From: Veillonella sp.
GTDB taxonomy: Bacteria; Bacillota; Negativicutes; Veillonellales; Veillonellaceae
Length of the DNA stretch: 44,045 nucleotides
NCBI GenBank assembly: GCA_022737715.1
Contig: JAIITD010000001.1
Location: 1-44,045, forward strand
Reading direction: 5' to 3'
In this document: positions 16,276 through 24,184 of the stretch, piece by piece
Numbering within the stretch: the stretch's first letter is position 1
How the letters are laid out: every line of letters begins with the position of its first letter
Translations under genes and position numbers: made by a program
Notes under the pieces: generated by a model
Databases searched by the model: none
Seen by the model: the letters and a program-made list of their open reading frames with translations, nothing else
What the model was told of the DNA's origin: nothing

Positions 16276-17158
16276 AACTTGTAATCAATTCTTGTTGTAA
16301 TGCTTCCATACCATCTTGTTCACTTACAAAAATATGAGGCACCTCATAAGCATCCATAAATGATGTTAGTATTTCTGCACCACTTACAATAATATCTGCA
16401 CGCCCAGGCTGTAGTCCTGGTACATGTAAACGCTCATCACGGCTCATATAGCGCAGTTGTAAGATAATGCCTTCTATACATTCTCTAGAAAGCTTATGAC
16501 CTTGAATTTTATGGCCATCATATTCTGTCATTTTTAAATCAATAGCCGCTAAGGTTGTAATAGTACCTCCGATACCAATGAAATCACCGAACGTACCTTC
16601 TATCATCATGGGGTCCCATAAAAACCGTGTTTCTTCCCATACTCGTTGAGGGCCTTCATCCGAAAGAGGTCTAAGGCGTACCGCACCAATCGGATAGGAG
16701 CGACTCCAATAGATGCTATCTTTAGAACCGAGCGCCAACTCAGTACTACCACCGCCAATATCAATGGTTGCATAATGTAATCCGTCAGCTAAACGATCTT
16801 GTAAAGCGCCTTTAAATCCATAAACTGCTTCTTCATCACCACTTAAGATACGATACGTCATGGAGCAATATGTCATGGCTTGCTCCATAAACGCAATGCC
16901 ATTTGATGCTTCTCGAACGGCACTCGTTGCAAATGCAAGACAATGGTCTACGCCATAATCTTTCGCTAGAGTGGCTATTTCAGAAAACGCTTTATAAGAT
17001 GCATCCATCGATTCTGTCGTTAACGATCCATCTTCATTTCGTTTGCCTAATCGCGTTGTCCATAACCGCTTTGGTTCGTTATGCCATTGACCATCTGTAT
17101 AAGTTCCTAGTAATAATCGAATAGAATTAGAACCTACATCGATAATAGCAGCTTTCAT
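16256..17158 (-). CDS. Ppx/GppA family phosphatase
   Basis: Exopolyphosphatase/pppGpp phosphohydrolase family, 300 residues (the short form with only the ASKHA-fold domains). Motifs: IDVGSNSIRLLL (6-17), the first phosphate loop; ATSAVREASNG near 80-91; YATIDIGGGSTELALG near 128-143, the second loop; GIGGTITTLAAIDL near 197-210. The long C-terminal HD-like domain of E. coli Ppx is absent, so polyphosphate versus pppGpp preference cannot be told. Ribosome site AAGGAGG. First gene of the ppx-tilS-hpt group. Confidence 0.88.
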   Translation of the reverse strand: MKAAIIDVGSNSIRLLLGTYTDGQWHNEPKRLWTTRLGKRNEDGSLTTESMDASYKAFSEIATLAKDYGVDHCLAFATSAVREASNGIAFMEQAMTYCSMTYRILSGDEEAVYGFKGALQDRLADGLHYATIDIGGGSTELALGSKDSIYWSRSYPIGAVRLRPLSDEGPQRVWEETRFLWDPMMIEGTFGDFIGIGGTITTLAAIDLKMTEYDGHKIQGHKLSRECIEGIILQLRYMSRDERLHVPGLQPGRADIIVSGAEILTSFMDAYEVPHIFVSEQDGMEALQQELITSYDETAQ

Positions 17159-17224
17159 AGTCGCCCCTCCTTATTATCCCTCTATGAATTACCCACTATA
17201 ATTGCAATTTTAAAGTATATGCAC

Positions 17225-17250
17225 AAAGAGATGGCCGAAACCATCTCTTT
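17225..17250. terminator. Hairpin after the S1-domain gene
   Basis: Perfect stem AAAGAGATGG / CCATCTCTTT with a CCGAAA loop, just past the S1 gene stop on the minus strand. The T-run is better on the plus strand (ATTTT) than on the minus strand (GTGC), so termination of the S1 transcript may be partial. Confidence 0.6.
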
Positions 17251-17253
17251 ATT

Positions 17254-17655
17254 TTAATCGCGACGACCGCCACGGCCACCACGTTTACCTTCTGTATTGC
17301 GTTTTAAATCATGTAATCGCTCGTTGCTATCACGCAAGAATGATTTCATCTTTGCCTCAAAAGACTCTGCACTTTGTCGACTTTGTGCACGGCGCTCTGG
17401 ACGGCGTTCCTCTACTTGTGGTTTTTCTTGAGTTTGACGAATGGAAAGACCAATTTTACTACCATCTACAGATAAGACCTTTACCTTCACTGCATCTTGT
17501 ACTTTTAGTACATCGTTAATATCCTCTACATAGCCATGAGCTACTTCTGAAATATGAACTAAACCTGTTTGTTTATCACCTAAATCGATAAAAGCACCAA
17601 ACTTTGTAATACCGGAAACTGTACCGTTTAAAACGCTACCAACTTCGATTGCCAT
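17254..17655 (-). CDS. S1 RNA-binding domain protein (YabR-like)
   Basis: 133 residues. One S1 domain (about 3-73: GSVLNGTVSGITKFGAFIDL, GLVHISEVA, VKVKVLSVDGSKIGLSIR), then an Arg-rich, low-complexity tail that ends in GKRGGRGGRRD. Such proteins bind RNA or ribosomes, but the exact role is not known. Ribosome site AGGAGG before ATG. Its place after a DivIC-like gene is the same as yabR in Bacillus. Confidence 0.9.
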   Translation of the reverse strand: MAIEVGSVLNGTVSGITKFGAFIDLGDKQTGLVHISEVAHGYVEDINDVLKVQDAVKVKVLSVDGSKIGLSIRQTQEKPQVEERRPERRAQSRQSAESFEAKMKSFLRDSNERLHDLKRNTEGKRGGRGGRRD

Positions 17656-17712
17656 GCAACCTCCTAATAAAACCTCAAAATATAAACTAAAACTACACCA
17701 ATGATGACAAGA

Positions 17713-18039
17713 TCATTTTACATATGGCACTTCACCTGGTTTAACGAGGCCTAATTGCTCACGTGCTACATTTTCAATATTCTTAGGATCTTGTAGCTTT
17801 GCTTTTTCTTGTTCTAATTCATCATTTCTTTGTTGCAATTCTTGCAATTGTTGTTCAATATGTTGTTTTTCTTGATATATAGCTACTAAGCGATATGCTT
17901 GTCCAAGTAAAAGCATAACCATTACTGCAACTGCAATGCGTTTCACCCACATAATGACAATCTTACGATCTTCAGCGCGTCGATTTCGTTGCACCCGTCT
18001 ACGCTTTATCGGTTTTTCACGATGTTCAGATTGTTTCAT
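17713..18039 (-). CDS. FtsB/DivIC-family septum formation initiator
   Basis: Small bitopic membrane protein of 108 residues. A very basic N-terminal cytoplasmic part (1-34) is followed by one TM helix (about 34-52) and a coiled coil rich in Gln and Glu (55-83), then the family motif PKNIENVAREQLGLVKPGEVPY. Members join the FtsL-FtsQ divisome complex. It is 57 nt upstream of the S1 gene, matching divIC-yabR of Bacillus. The ribosome site is weak (GGGGGCG). Confidence 0.9.
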   Translation of the reverse strand: MKQSEHREKPIKRRRVQRNRRAEDRKIVIMWVKRIAVAVMVMLLLGQAYRLVAIYQEKQHIEQQLQELQQRNDELEQEKAKLQDPKNIENVAREQLGLVKPGEVPYVK

Positions 18040-18082
18040 GTAGCGCCCCCAAAAATAGTATTAACTATATACATAATAACAA

Positions 18083-18091
18083 ATTATACCA
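18083..18091 (-). promoter_or_regulatory. Extended -10 promoter of the FtsB/DivIC-like gene
   Basis: TGGTATAAT on the minus strand, 44 nt before the start codon; no clear -35. Same element as before ftsH and before the unknown gene at 34426. Confidence 0.55.
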
Positions 18092-18163
18092 CAGAACCCC
18101 TAGGAAATTATAGGTAGAAAATTGTATAAAAGTAGATTTATTTTAAAATATATTTAAGGTACA

Positions 18164-19111
18164 TTACATAGTTTCTGCTTTTTTTGCATATTCTCTAATA
18201 ACCGCACAGGATTTCTTAAATAAAGCCAATTCATCCTCTGTCATTTGTAATTCAAGAACATCTTCTATGCCATCCTTGCCAATGACAGCAGGTGTGGATG
18301 CAAAAACGCCTGTTTCCCCGTATTGCCCATCTAAATAACAAGAACATGGCAATACTTTTTTCTCATCATGGAATACAGAGCGAATTAACTCTGTGGTGGC
18401 ACTTGCTATACCAAATTCCGTAGAGCCTTTGCCTGCCAACACATGATATCCACCAATTTTAACATCATCTAAAACTTGTTTATGATCTAGTTCTGGAAAT
18501 CTATGAGGCAATTCTTTTTGCAATTCTACTAACGGCTTGCCTTGTACATACACATGGGACCATGGCACCATAGCACTTGCGCCATGCTCACCCATGCAAT
18601 AAGCAGTAATAGTTCGATTGCTAATATCGAATATATGAGCTAACTCTTTTTGCAATCTTGCAGAATCTAGCGCTGTACCTGACGAAATAATGCGCTTTGG
18701 ATTCCAATCTAAATGTTTACATAAATACGTAGCCACTACATCTGCTGGATTAGATATAGAAATAATAAAGCCCTTAAATCCAGATGCTTTAATTCGAGGA
18801 ATAACATCCTTTAGTACTGCGATTGTATCACCAAGGCTTTCTAGGCGATCTTGATATAAATTAGGTAGTGGACCTGCACTAAAAACAAGAATGTCACAAT
18901 CACCACATTCTTCAATCGGACCAGATGTAGCCGTTACACGATGAGGAATATAACTAACCGCATCATTAACATCCATAGCCTGTGCTTTAGCCTTCTTTTC
19001 ATCAATATCCATCATATATAACTCATCAACTTCGCCTTGCAAAGCTAAAGAAAAGGCTACATGCGAGCCTACATGTCCAGTTCCGATAATACCTACTTTA
19101 CGTAATTTCAT
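18164..19111 (-). CDS. L-lactate/L-2-hydroxyacid dehydrogenase (HicDH-like)
   Basis: NAD-dependent dehydrogenase of the LDH/MDH superfamily, 315 residues. Rossmann motif GTGHVG (10-15), NAD-acid residue Asp35, catalytic Arg89, Asp149, Arg152 and His176 in GEHGAS. The substrate-specificity loop (80-89, GPLPNLYQDR) is one residue longer than in classical LDH and lacks the usual Gln102. The GGYHVLAGKG region resembles L-2-hydroxyisocaproate dehydrogenases. So lactate/pyruvate is possible, but a larger 2-oxoacid is at least as likely. Good ribosome site GAGGAGG. Single gene between a terminator and the FtsB unit. Confidence 0.82.
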   Translation of the reverse strand: MKLRKVGIIGTGHVGSHVAFSLALQGEVDELYMMDIDEKKAKAQAMDVNDAVSYIPHRVTATSGPIEECGDCDILVFSAGPLPNLYQDRLESLGDTIAVLKDVIPRIKASGFKGFIISISNPADVVATYLCKHLDWNPKRIISSGTALDSARLQKELAHIFDISNRTITAYCMGEHGASAMVPWSHVYVQGKPLVELQKELPHRFPELDHKQVLDDVKIGGYHVLAGKGSTEFGIASATTELIRSVFHDEKKVLPCSCYLDGQYGETGVFASTPAVIGKDGIEDVLELQMTEDELALFKKSCAVIREYAKKAETM

Positions 19112-19148
19112 AAGGGCCTCCTCAATACCATTGTTTTATAAATAATTG

Positions 19149-19185
19149 AAAGGACTATTATAGCCACTTACTATAATAGTCCTTT
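19149..19185. terminator. Hairpin between the GlsB-like gene and the dehydrogenase
   Basis: Perfect 15-bp stem AAAGGACTATTATAG / CTATAATAGTCCTTT with a CCACTTA loop. It ends the fol operon on the minus strand, but the strong T-run (TTTTTTT) is on the plus strand. The stem shares AAGGACTATTA with the pit terminator. Confidence 0.75.
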
Positions 19186-19198
19186 TTTTAATATATTG

Positions 19199-19435
19199 TT
19201 AGTCCCTTCCAAAAAAGAAACTCACTACAGCAATAACGATAACTGCACCTACAATGGATGGAATTAAGGCCATACCCGCAAGACTAGGTCCCCAGGTACC
19301 AAGTAAAGCTTGACCCACAGAGGCCCCAACTAAACCTGCTACAACACGAAGAATAATTCCCATGCTTTTCGCTTTCTTAGTAATACGTCCAGCTACGAAA
19401 CCAATAAAACCACCTACGATAATAGACCAAAGCAT
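19199..19435 (-). CDS. GlsB/YeaQ/YmgE family small membrane protein
   Basis: 78 residues, three hydrophobic segments rich in Gly (IIVGGFIGFVAGRITKK at 5-21, ILRVVAGLVGASVGQALLG at 28-46, IVGAVIVIAVVSFFFGRD at the end). This is the transglycosylase-associated/stress-induced family; biochemical role unknown. Ribosome site AGGAGGT. It is the last gene of the ABC-F/fol operon, 9 nt after the membrane-anchored unknown. Confidence 0.88.
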   Translation of the reverse strand: MLWSIIVGGFIGFVAGRITKKAKSMGIILRVVAGLVGASVGQALLGTWGPSLAGMALIPSIVGAVIVIAVVSFFFGRD

Positions 19436-19444
19436 ATGTACCTC

Positions 19445-20254
19445 CTACTGATGTACGTCAGATAATTCTAAAGGAAATAAATTCTCGCCTTGTACATCAA
19501 TTTTATTTTTCTCTACATATTGTTTACGCATATTCCATAAAATAGTCAAATCATCTGAATCTATTTTATTTAATGCATAGATTCGTATAAATCGAGATCC
19601 ATAATAACCTTTCAAGCTATCTGGAATTCCTTTCGTTCCTTCTCCCAGAATACGAGTATTAAAATATCCCTGAATTTCTTGTTTCGATTGATCAATAATG
19701 ATAAATCCTGAACCATCCAATATATATATTTTAGCATCTCTTTGTTTAAGCGACTTTACATTATTCGTGATAAAAAACGATGTATCCAAATCGATGAGAG
19801 ATGATTCATAACCTGATTGATAATAAGGCTCTATATAATGAGCCCCCTTATCCGTAGCATTTAACATATCGGTAAAGTTATGCTGTTCTTCAGCTGTAAA
19901 ATCCCGAAAACTACTTATATTCTCAACATGGCGCACGCCCTTTTGATAGTTTTTTAGTTGCCCTGGATCAATATGTGTTCCCTTAAATTGAACTGCATTA
20001 AGGCGAATGGTATTATCCCTTACATTATAAATACCATAACCTTCATAGCCTAAAAAATATACATTATCACCGATTTGCTTCATCGCCAACAGTCGCTTCG
20101 ATATAATAGCATCATTTGATGTAACCATTAATGTATGCTGTTCTGGATCAACTTTCACAGACTTTACATCATCATTAACCATTGACATTGCCCAATAGGA
20201 CAACCCCATTAAAAGAATGGCAACAATGATAAAGCCCAGTCGTTTTGCATTCAT
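19445..20254 (-). CDS. Unknown protein with one N-terminal membrane anchor
   Basis: I do not recognise a family. 269 residues. One TM helix (about 6-24) at the N terminus, no lipobox, then a soluble domain of about 240 residues likely outside the cytoplasm. The domain is rich in Tyr, Asp and Ile with short beta-like stretches (NVYFLGYEGYGIYNV near 64-78; AKIYILDGSGFIIIDQS near 174-190). Ribosome site AAGGGG. It lies between folK and the GlsB-like gene and is probably cotranscribed, without an evident link to folate. Confidence 0.75.
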   Translation of the reverse strand: MNAKRLGFIIVAILLMGLSYWAMSMVNDDVKSVKVDPEQHTLMVTSNDAIISKRLLAMKQIGDNVYFLGYEGYGIYNVRDNTIRLNAVQFKGTHIDPGQLKNYQKGVRHVENISSFRDFTAEEQHNFTDMLNATDKGAHYIEPYYQSGYESSLIDLDTSFFITNNVKSLKQRDAKIYILDGSGFIIIDQSKQEIQGYFNTRILGEGTKGIPDSLKGYYGSRFIRIYALNKIDSDDLTILWNMRKQYVEKNKIDVQGENLFPLELSDVHQ

Positions 20255-20283
20255 TTTAACCCCTTATGAATACACATCTCATA

Positions 20284-20754
20284 TTATATCTTTAATGTTC
20301 GAATCCTATCATCTATGGATTCCCCATTATATGTAAACTCTTTATCTAGCTCCAGCAAGGGCTCCAAAACAAATAGTCTATCCCAAAAATAGGGATGAGG
20401 AATCACTAATCGAGCATCAGCGATATACATACACGCACCATCATCCGATAGGGCATATACAATATCCAAATCAAGTGTTCTTGGTCCCCAATGAATATCC
20501 CTCTTACGTTGAGCCTCACATTCTAATGACTGTAAGACATCGAGTAAATCGTGAGGTTCTAATGAGCTAGATACACGCCAAACAGCGTTTAAAAACACAT
20601 CTTGTTCTGTATAGCCCCATGGCTCTGTTTCAATAATAGTTGAACTGGTAATGCTATGCACCTCTGGATGTATAGAAAGTGCATGATATGCGTCATCAAT
20701 AAACTGACGGCGATTTCCTATATTAGAACCTACACTAATATAGTATGTATACAT
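20284..20754 (-). CDS. folK: 2-amino-4-hydroxy-6-hydroxymethyldihydropteridine pyrophosphokinase
   Basis: Transfers pyrophosphate from ATP to 6-hydroxymethyldihydropterin, the step before FolP. 156 residues, usual length. Motifs: YISVGSNIGNRR (4-15), ETEPWGYTEQDVFLNAV (43-59), and RDIHWGPRTLDLDIV with the Mg-binding acids near 97. VIPHP.. and RLFVLEPL follow. The start ATG overlaps the folB stop (TAATG), so translation is coupled. Confidence 0.95.
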   Translation of the reverse strand: MYTYYISVGSNIGNRRQFIDDAYHALSIHPEVHSITSSTIIETEPWGYTEQDVFLNAVWRVSSSLEPHDLLDVLQSLECEAQRKRDIHWGPRTLDLDIVYALSDDGACMYIADARLVIPHPYFWDRLFVLEPLLELDKEFTYNGESIDDRIRTLKI

Positions 20755-21116
20755 TAAATTTGACCTCGAGTCGTTACAACCTCTACATAATCTAATACAC
20801 CAGCTATCGGCACAGACGGTTTTCGTACGGCCACACTAAGGCCGATAATACCTTGAAAGTGTTGATACAATGTATCGGCAATCAATGCTCCTATATGTTC
20901 TAAGAGATTACAACTTTCACCAGTCATAATGGAAGCTACCATGTTGTAAACCTCAACATAGTTGATAGAATCCTCTAACACATCTGTTTGACCTGGTTTT
21001 GTTAAATCAGTCTTGATTTCAACATCTACGTAGAATCGTTGACCTTGTGATTTTTCAGAATCTAAATTACCATGATACCCATAAAAAGCCATATTCTTTA
21101 ATATGATTTTATCCAT
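20754..21116 (-). CDS. folB: Dihydroneopterin aldolase
   Basis: Cleaves dihydroneopterin to 6-hydroxymethyldihydropterin and glycolaldehyde. 120 residues, usual length. Typical features: FYGYHGNLDSEKSQGQRFYV (11-30) with the substrate Glu, SINYVEVYNMV (50-60), LLEHIGALIAD near 72-82, and the catalytic Lys in VRKPSVPI (near 98). Ribosome site AAGGAG. Overlaps folK and follows folP by 10 nt. Confidence 0.95.
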   Translation of the reverse strand: MDKIILKNMAFYGYHGNLDSEKSQGQRFYVDVEIKTDLTKPGQTDVLEDSINYVEVYNMVASIMTGESCNLLEHIGALIADTLYQHFQGIIGLSVAVRKPSVPIAGVLDYVEVVTTRGQI

Positions 21117-21126
21117 AGTAAACTCC

Positions 21127-21963
21127 TTATTCGCCCCGCAACAATCCGTCTGCTACAGCTAGAGCTCGTTTATGCATCAATACATTATGCACGCGAACCA
21201 TATCAATTCCTTGAAATACTCCTGTAATACAAGCAGCAACAGTCCCTTCATCGCGTTCTTCTGGAGGTAAACCACCGAGCATTGAACCTATAAAGCCTTT
21301 TCGACTAGGTGCCAATAACACCGGATATTCATAAGCTGTAATTTCGCCTAAACGTTGTAATACCTCAATATTTTGTTCCTCGGTTTTACCAAAAAATCCA
21401 ATACCTGGGTCGAGCCAAATATTTTGTGGTTGTACACCTTCTTTTAACGCTTTATCAACAGCCGAGAAAAAATAAGCTTTCATATCTTCAATGATGTCAT
21501 CATAATTTGTATCATTGCTATTATGCATAATGATAACTGGTACACGATATTTTGCTGCTACAGCTGCCATATCAGGATCATAATGCAATCCCCATATATC
21601 ATTTAGAATATGCGCCCCTTTAGAGAATGCATAATCTGCCGTTTTTGCATGGTATGTATCAATGGAAACAGGAACAGAAGATGCTTCTAATACAGGATCC
21701 AGTAGTATGCTAAGACGTTCAATTTCTTCATCCGCACTCAATGGAGTACATCCAGGGCGTGTAGATTCAACACCTAGATCAATGACATCAGCCCCATCTT
21801 GAATCATTTGTTTAGTCCATGTAACTGCTGTTTCTGGTGTATTATGCAATCCACCATCAGAAAAAGAATCTGGTGTGCCATTTAAGATTCCCATAATTAA
21901 TGTATGGTCAAATAAGCGTAATGATTTTCCATCACTCCAAGTATATTGTCTACGTTTATACAT
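21127..21963 (-). CDS. folP: Dihydropteroate synthase
   Basis: Joins hydroxymethyldihydropterin pyrophosphate to p-aminobenzoate; the sulfonamide target. 278 residues. TIM-barrel motifs are all present but several conserved positions differ from the common form: loop 1 is NGTPDSFSDGG (28-38, Val to Gly at 29), loop 2 is GVESTRPG (64-71, Gly to Val at 65), and DPGIGFFGK (185-193) has an extra Phe. The late SRKGF (220-224) and VRVHNV are normal. Overlaps the folE stop by 8 nt, with AGGAGG before ATG. Function is nearly certain from context; sulfonamide response cannot be predicted. Confidence 0.94.
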   Translation of the reverse strand: MYKRRQYTWSDGKSLRLFDHTLIMGILNGTPDSFSDGGLHNTPETAVTWTKQMIQDGADVIDLGVESTRPGCTPLSADEEIERLSILLDPVLEASSVPVSIDTYHAKTADYAFSKGAHILNDIWGLHYDPDMAAVAAKYRVPVIIMHNSNDTNYDDIIEDMKAYFFSAVDKALKEGVQPQNIWLDPGIGFFGKTEEQNIEVLQRLGEITAYEYPVLLAPSRKGFIGSMLGGLPPEERDEGTVAACITGVFQGIDMVRVHNVLMHKRALAVADGLLRGE

Positions 21964-22519
21964 TTGTGCCTCCTAACATAGCCAATGCTTCATCTCGCAA
22001 AGAGCCAGCCTCCCTTAATAGGCCTCTACTTTCTATAGTAACAACTTGCGAGCCTTGTTGCAAAGTCCCCTTCATCAACATACATAATTGTGTTGCTTTA
22101 AGACGTACAAAAACACCTTCTGCTGATAAATCACGTTCTATAGCGTCAGCGATTTCTCGAGTTAAGCGTTCTTGTAATTGTGGCTTTCTACTTAACACCG
22201 TAATTACATCATTAAACTTACTTAAGCCAGCTACACAACCACTATGTGGTTGATATATAACATCTACAGTACCAAAAAATGGCAATAAATGATGTTCACA
22301 CATTGAATAAAATGGAATGTCTGTAACTGCTACCAAACCATTGTAGTCCGTAGAAAACAGTTCACCCCATAGTTTCTTTGTTTCCTTCCCGACACCAGAA
22401 AACAGTTCTTCATACAATTCTGTTACACGGGTCGGCGTTTTTTCTAACTCCGGCGCCTTTGTATCAACGGATAGAGCACGTAAAAACTGTTCTATACCTT
22501 CTTTTGCAAGTTGATTCAT
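21956..22519 (-). CDS. folE: GTP cyclohydrolase I
   Basis: Converts GTP to dihydroneopterin triphosphate, the first step of folate synthesis. 187 residues from the chosen start, the usual length. Zinc and active-site residues Cys74, His76 and His77 (MCEHHLLPFFG), GLSK (98-101), QERL (116-119) and Cys146 are present. The His two residues before the second zinc Cys (His179 in E. coli) is Gln144 here (ATQLCM), and the following Arg is Lys150. The ATG at 22519 has AGGAGG right upstream; an in-frame ATG 20 codons earlier lies inside the ABC-F gene and is rejected. Confidence 0.93.
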   Translation of the reverse strand: MNQLAKEGIEQFLRALSVDTKAPELEKTPTRVTELYEELFSGVGKETKKLWGELFSTDYNGLVAVTDIPFYSMCEHHLLPFFGTVDVIYQPHSGCVAGLSKFNDVITVLSRKPQLQERLTREIADAIERDLSAEGVFVRLKATQLCMLMKGTLQQGSQVVTIESRGLLREAGSLRDEALAMLGGTNV

Positions 22520-22527
22520 AGGCCCTC

Positions 22528-24084
22528 CTAAACGATTTTCGTTGTCCAATCCTCTATATTCCAAATATCGGTAACCCAACCTTCATAGAATTCCGGTTCA
22601 TGACTAACGAGAACAATGGTTCCCTTAAATTCACGCAATGCCCGTGCCAATTCGTCCTTAGCATAGATATCCAAATGATTTGTCGGTTCATCAAGAACAA
22701 GAACATTATATTTCTTCTGCATCAATTTGCAGAGTCGCACCTTTGCATTTTCTCCACCGGATAGGACACGCATTTGAGATGTAATGTGTTCGTTCGTCAA
22801 TCCGCATCGCGCTAGTGCTGCACGAACTTCGGCATTCGTCATAGCCGGATATTCATTCCAAATATAGTCTAACGCAGTTTCTGAATTAGATGGTGCATCC
22901 TCTTGAGCAAAATAACCTACTTCGAGGAAATCACCCTTCACCAATTCACCGCTGACAGGTTTTAACAGTCCTAAAATGGTCTTTAATAATGTGGTCTTAC
23001 CTAAACCATTGACACCGCGGATAGCGATTTTTTTGTTTCGTTCAATTTGAAAATCTACAGGTCTTGTGAGCGGTTCGTCATAACCAATCTCAAGGCCAAA
23101 GGCTTCAACAATAAAACGACTAGGTGTACGACCTTCTTTAAAGCCAAAGGATGGTTTGATATATTCCTTCGGTTTTTCAAGGATTTCCATTTTTTCTAAC
23201 CGTTTAGCACGGGAATTTGCCATACCGCGCGTAGCCACACGTGCCTTATTGCGTTGAATGAAATCCTCCATACGCTCAATTTCTTGTTGTTGTCGTTCGT
23301 AAGCCTTACGCGCTTGTGCCTTTTGAACTTCATAAGCAGCTTGGAACTGATGATAATCCCCCGTATATCGAGTAAGGACAGCTTGCTCAATGTGATAGAT
23401 GACATTGACTACGGAGTTTAAAAATTCCATATCATGAGAGATTAGAATGAATGCATTCTCGTAATTTTGCAAATAGTTTTGCAACCAATAAATATGTTCT
23501 ACATCTAAATAGTTTGTTGGTTCGTCTAATAGCAATATGGTCGGCTTTTCTAATAATAGTTTCGTCAACAAAACCTTCGTACGTTGACCACCACTTAGCT
23601 CAGATACATCACGCTCCAAACCAATATCCATAAGACCTAAACCTTGTGCAGTTCGTTCAATGACCGCATCAATCTCGTAGAACCCACGTTGTTCTAAGAT
23701 TTCTTGCCATTCACCGACTTGTTCTAAGAGACGGTTCATTTCATCTTCTGATACATCACCCATTTTATTGTATGCATCATTGATCTTTGACTCCATAACA
23801 TACAAATCATCAAAGGCACGTTGTAATACATCGCGAATTGTCATGCCCTTTTCGAGTACTGCATGCTGGTCTAAGTAACCTACTGTTACTTGATTAGACC
23901 ACTCTATTTTGCCTTCATCTGGTGGTAGTTTGCCGGTAATGATGTTTAAGAAGGTAGATTTACCTTCTCCATTAGCACCTATTAAACCTACATGTTCCCC
24001 CTTTAACAGTCGAAACGATGCATCATCTAATATTTGTCGTGCCCCAAAGCCATGAGTCACATGGGATACTGTTAATACACTCAT
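22528..24084 (-). CDS. ABC-F family ATPase (YkpA/YbiT type)
   Basis: Soluble protein with two ABC domains and no TM, 518 residues. First Walker A GANGEGKS (36-43), signature ELSGGQRTKVLL near 165 and DEPTNYLDVEH near 188. A linker of charged helices with KARVATRGMANSRAKRLEK near 280-298; second Walker A GVNGLGKT near 365, signature LSGGENAKVRL near 446 and DEPTNHLD near 470. ABC-F proteins act on the ribosome in translation or antibiotic protection. The opening (SVLTVSHVTHGFGARQIL) resembles the YkpA/YbiT group more than Vga/Msr resistance factors. First gene of the fol operon, 8 nt before folE. Confidence 0.92.
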   Translation of the reverse strand: MSVLTVSHVTHGFGARQILDDASFRLLKGEHVGLIGANGEGKSTFLNIITGKLPPDEGKIEWSNQVTVGYLDQHAVLEKGMTIRDVLQRAFDDLYVMESKINDAYNKMGDVSEDEMNRLLEQVGEWQEILEQRGFYEIDAVIERTAQGLGLMDIGLERDVSELSGGQRTKVLLTKLLLEKPTILLLDEPTNYLDVEHIYWLQNYLQNYENAFILISHDMEFLNSVVNVIYHIEQAVLTRYTGDYHQFQAAYEVQKAQARKAYERQQQEIERMEDFIQRNKARVATRGMANSRAKRLEKMEILEKPKEYIKPSFGFKEGRTPSRFIVEAFGLEIGYDEPLTRPVDFQIERNKKIAIRGVNGLGKTTLLKTILGLLKPVSGELVKGDFLEVGYFAQEDAPSNSETALDYIWNEYPAMTNAEVRAALARCGLTNEHITSQMRVLSGGENAKVRLCKLMQKKYNVLVLDEPTNHLDIYAKDELARALREFKGTIVLVSHEPEFYEGWVTDIWNIEDWTTKIV

Positions 24085-24105
24085 TATCTATCTCCATCGG
24101 AATAA

Positions 24106-24128
24106 AAGCCGTCTAAATAAGACGGCTT
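24106..24128 (-). terminator. Terminator after the M20 peptidase gene
   Basis: Stem AAGCCGTCT / AGACGGCTT with an AAATA loop; the minus strand continues TTTTATT. It separates the opp-associated peptidases from the ABC-F/fol operon. Confidence 0.82.
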
Positions 24129-24184
24129 AGTTCACACTAATTAATATATTTATTGTACCTTGATTACACTAGATATGTCAAAAT

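Noticed and set aside
22520..22579. FolE starting 20 codons earlier
   Set aside because: That start lies inside the ABC-F gene without a ribosome site; AGGAGG precedes the later ATG.
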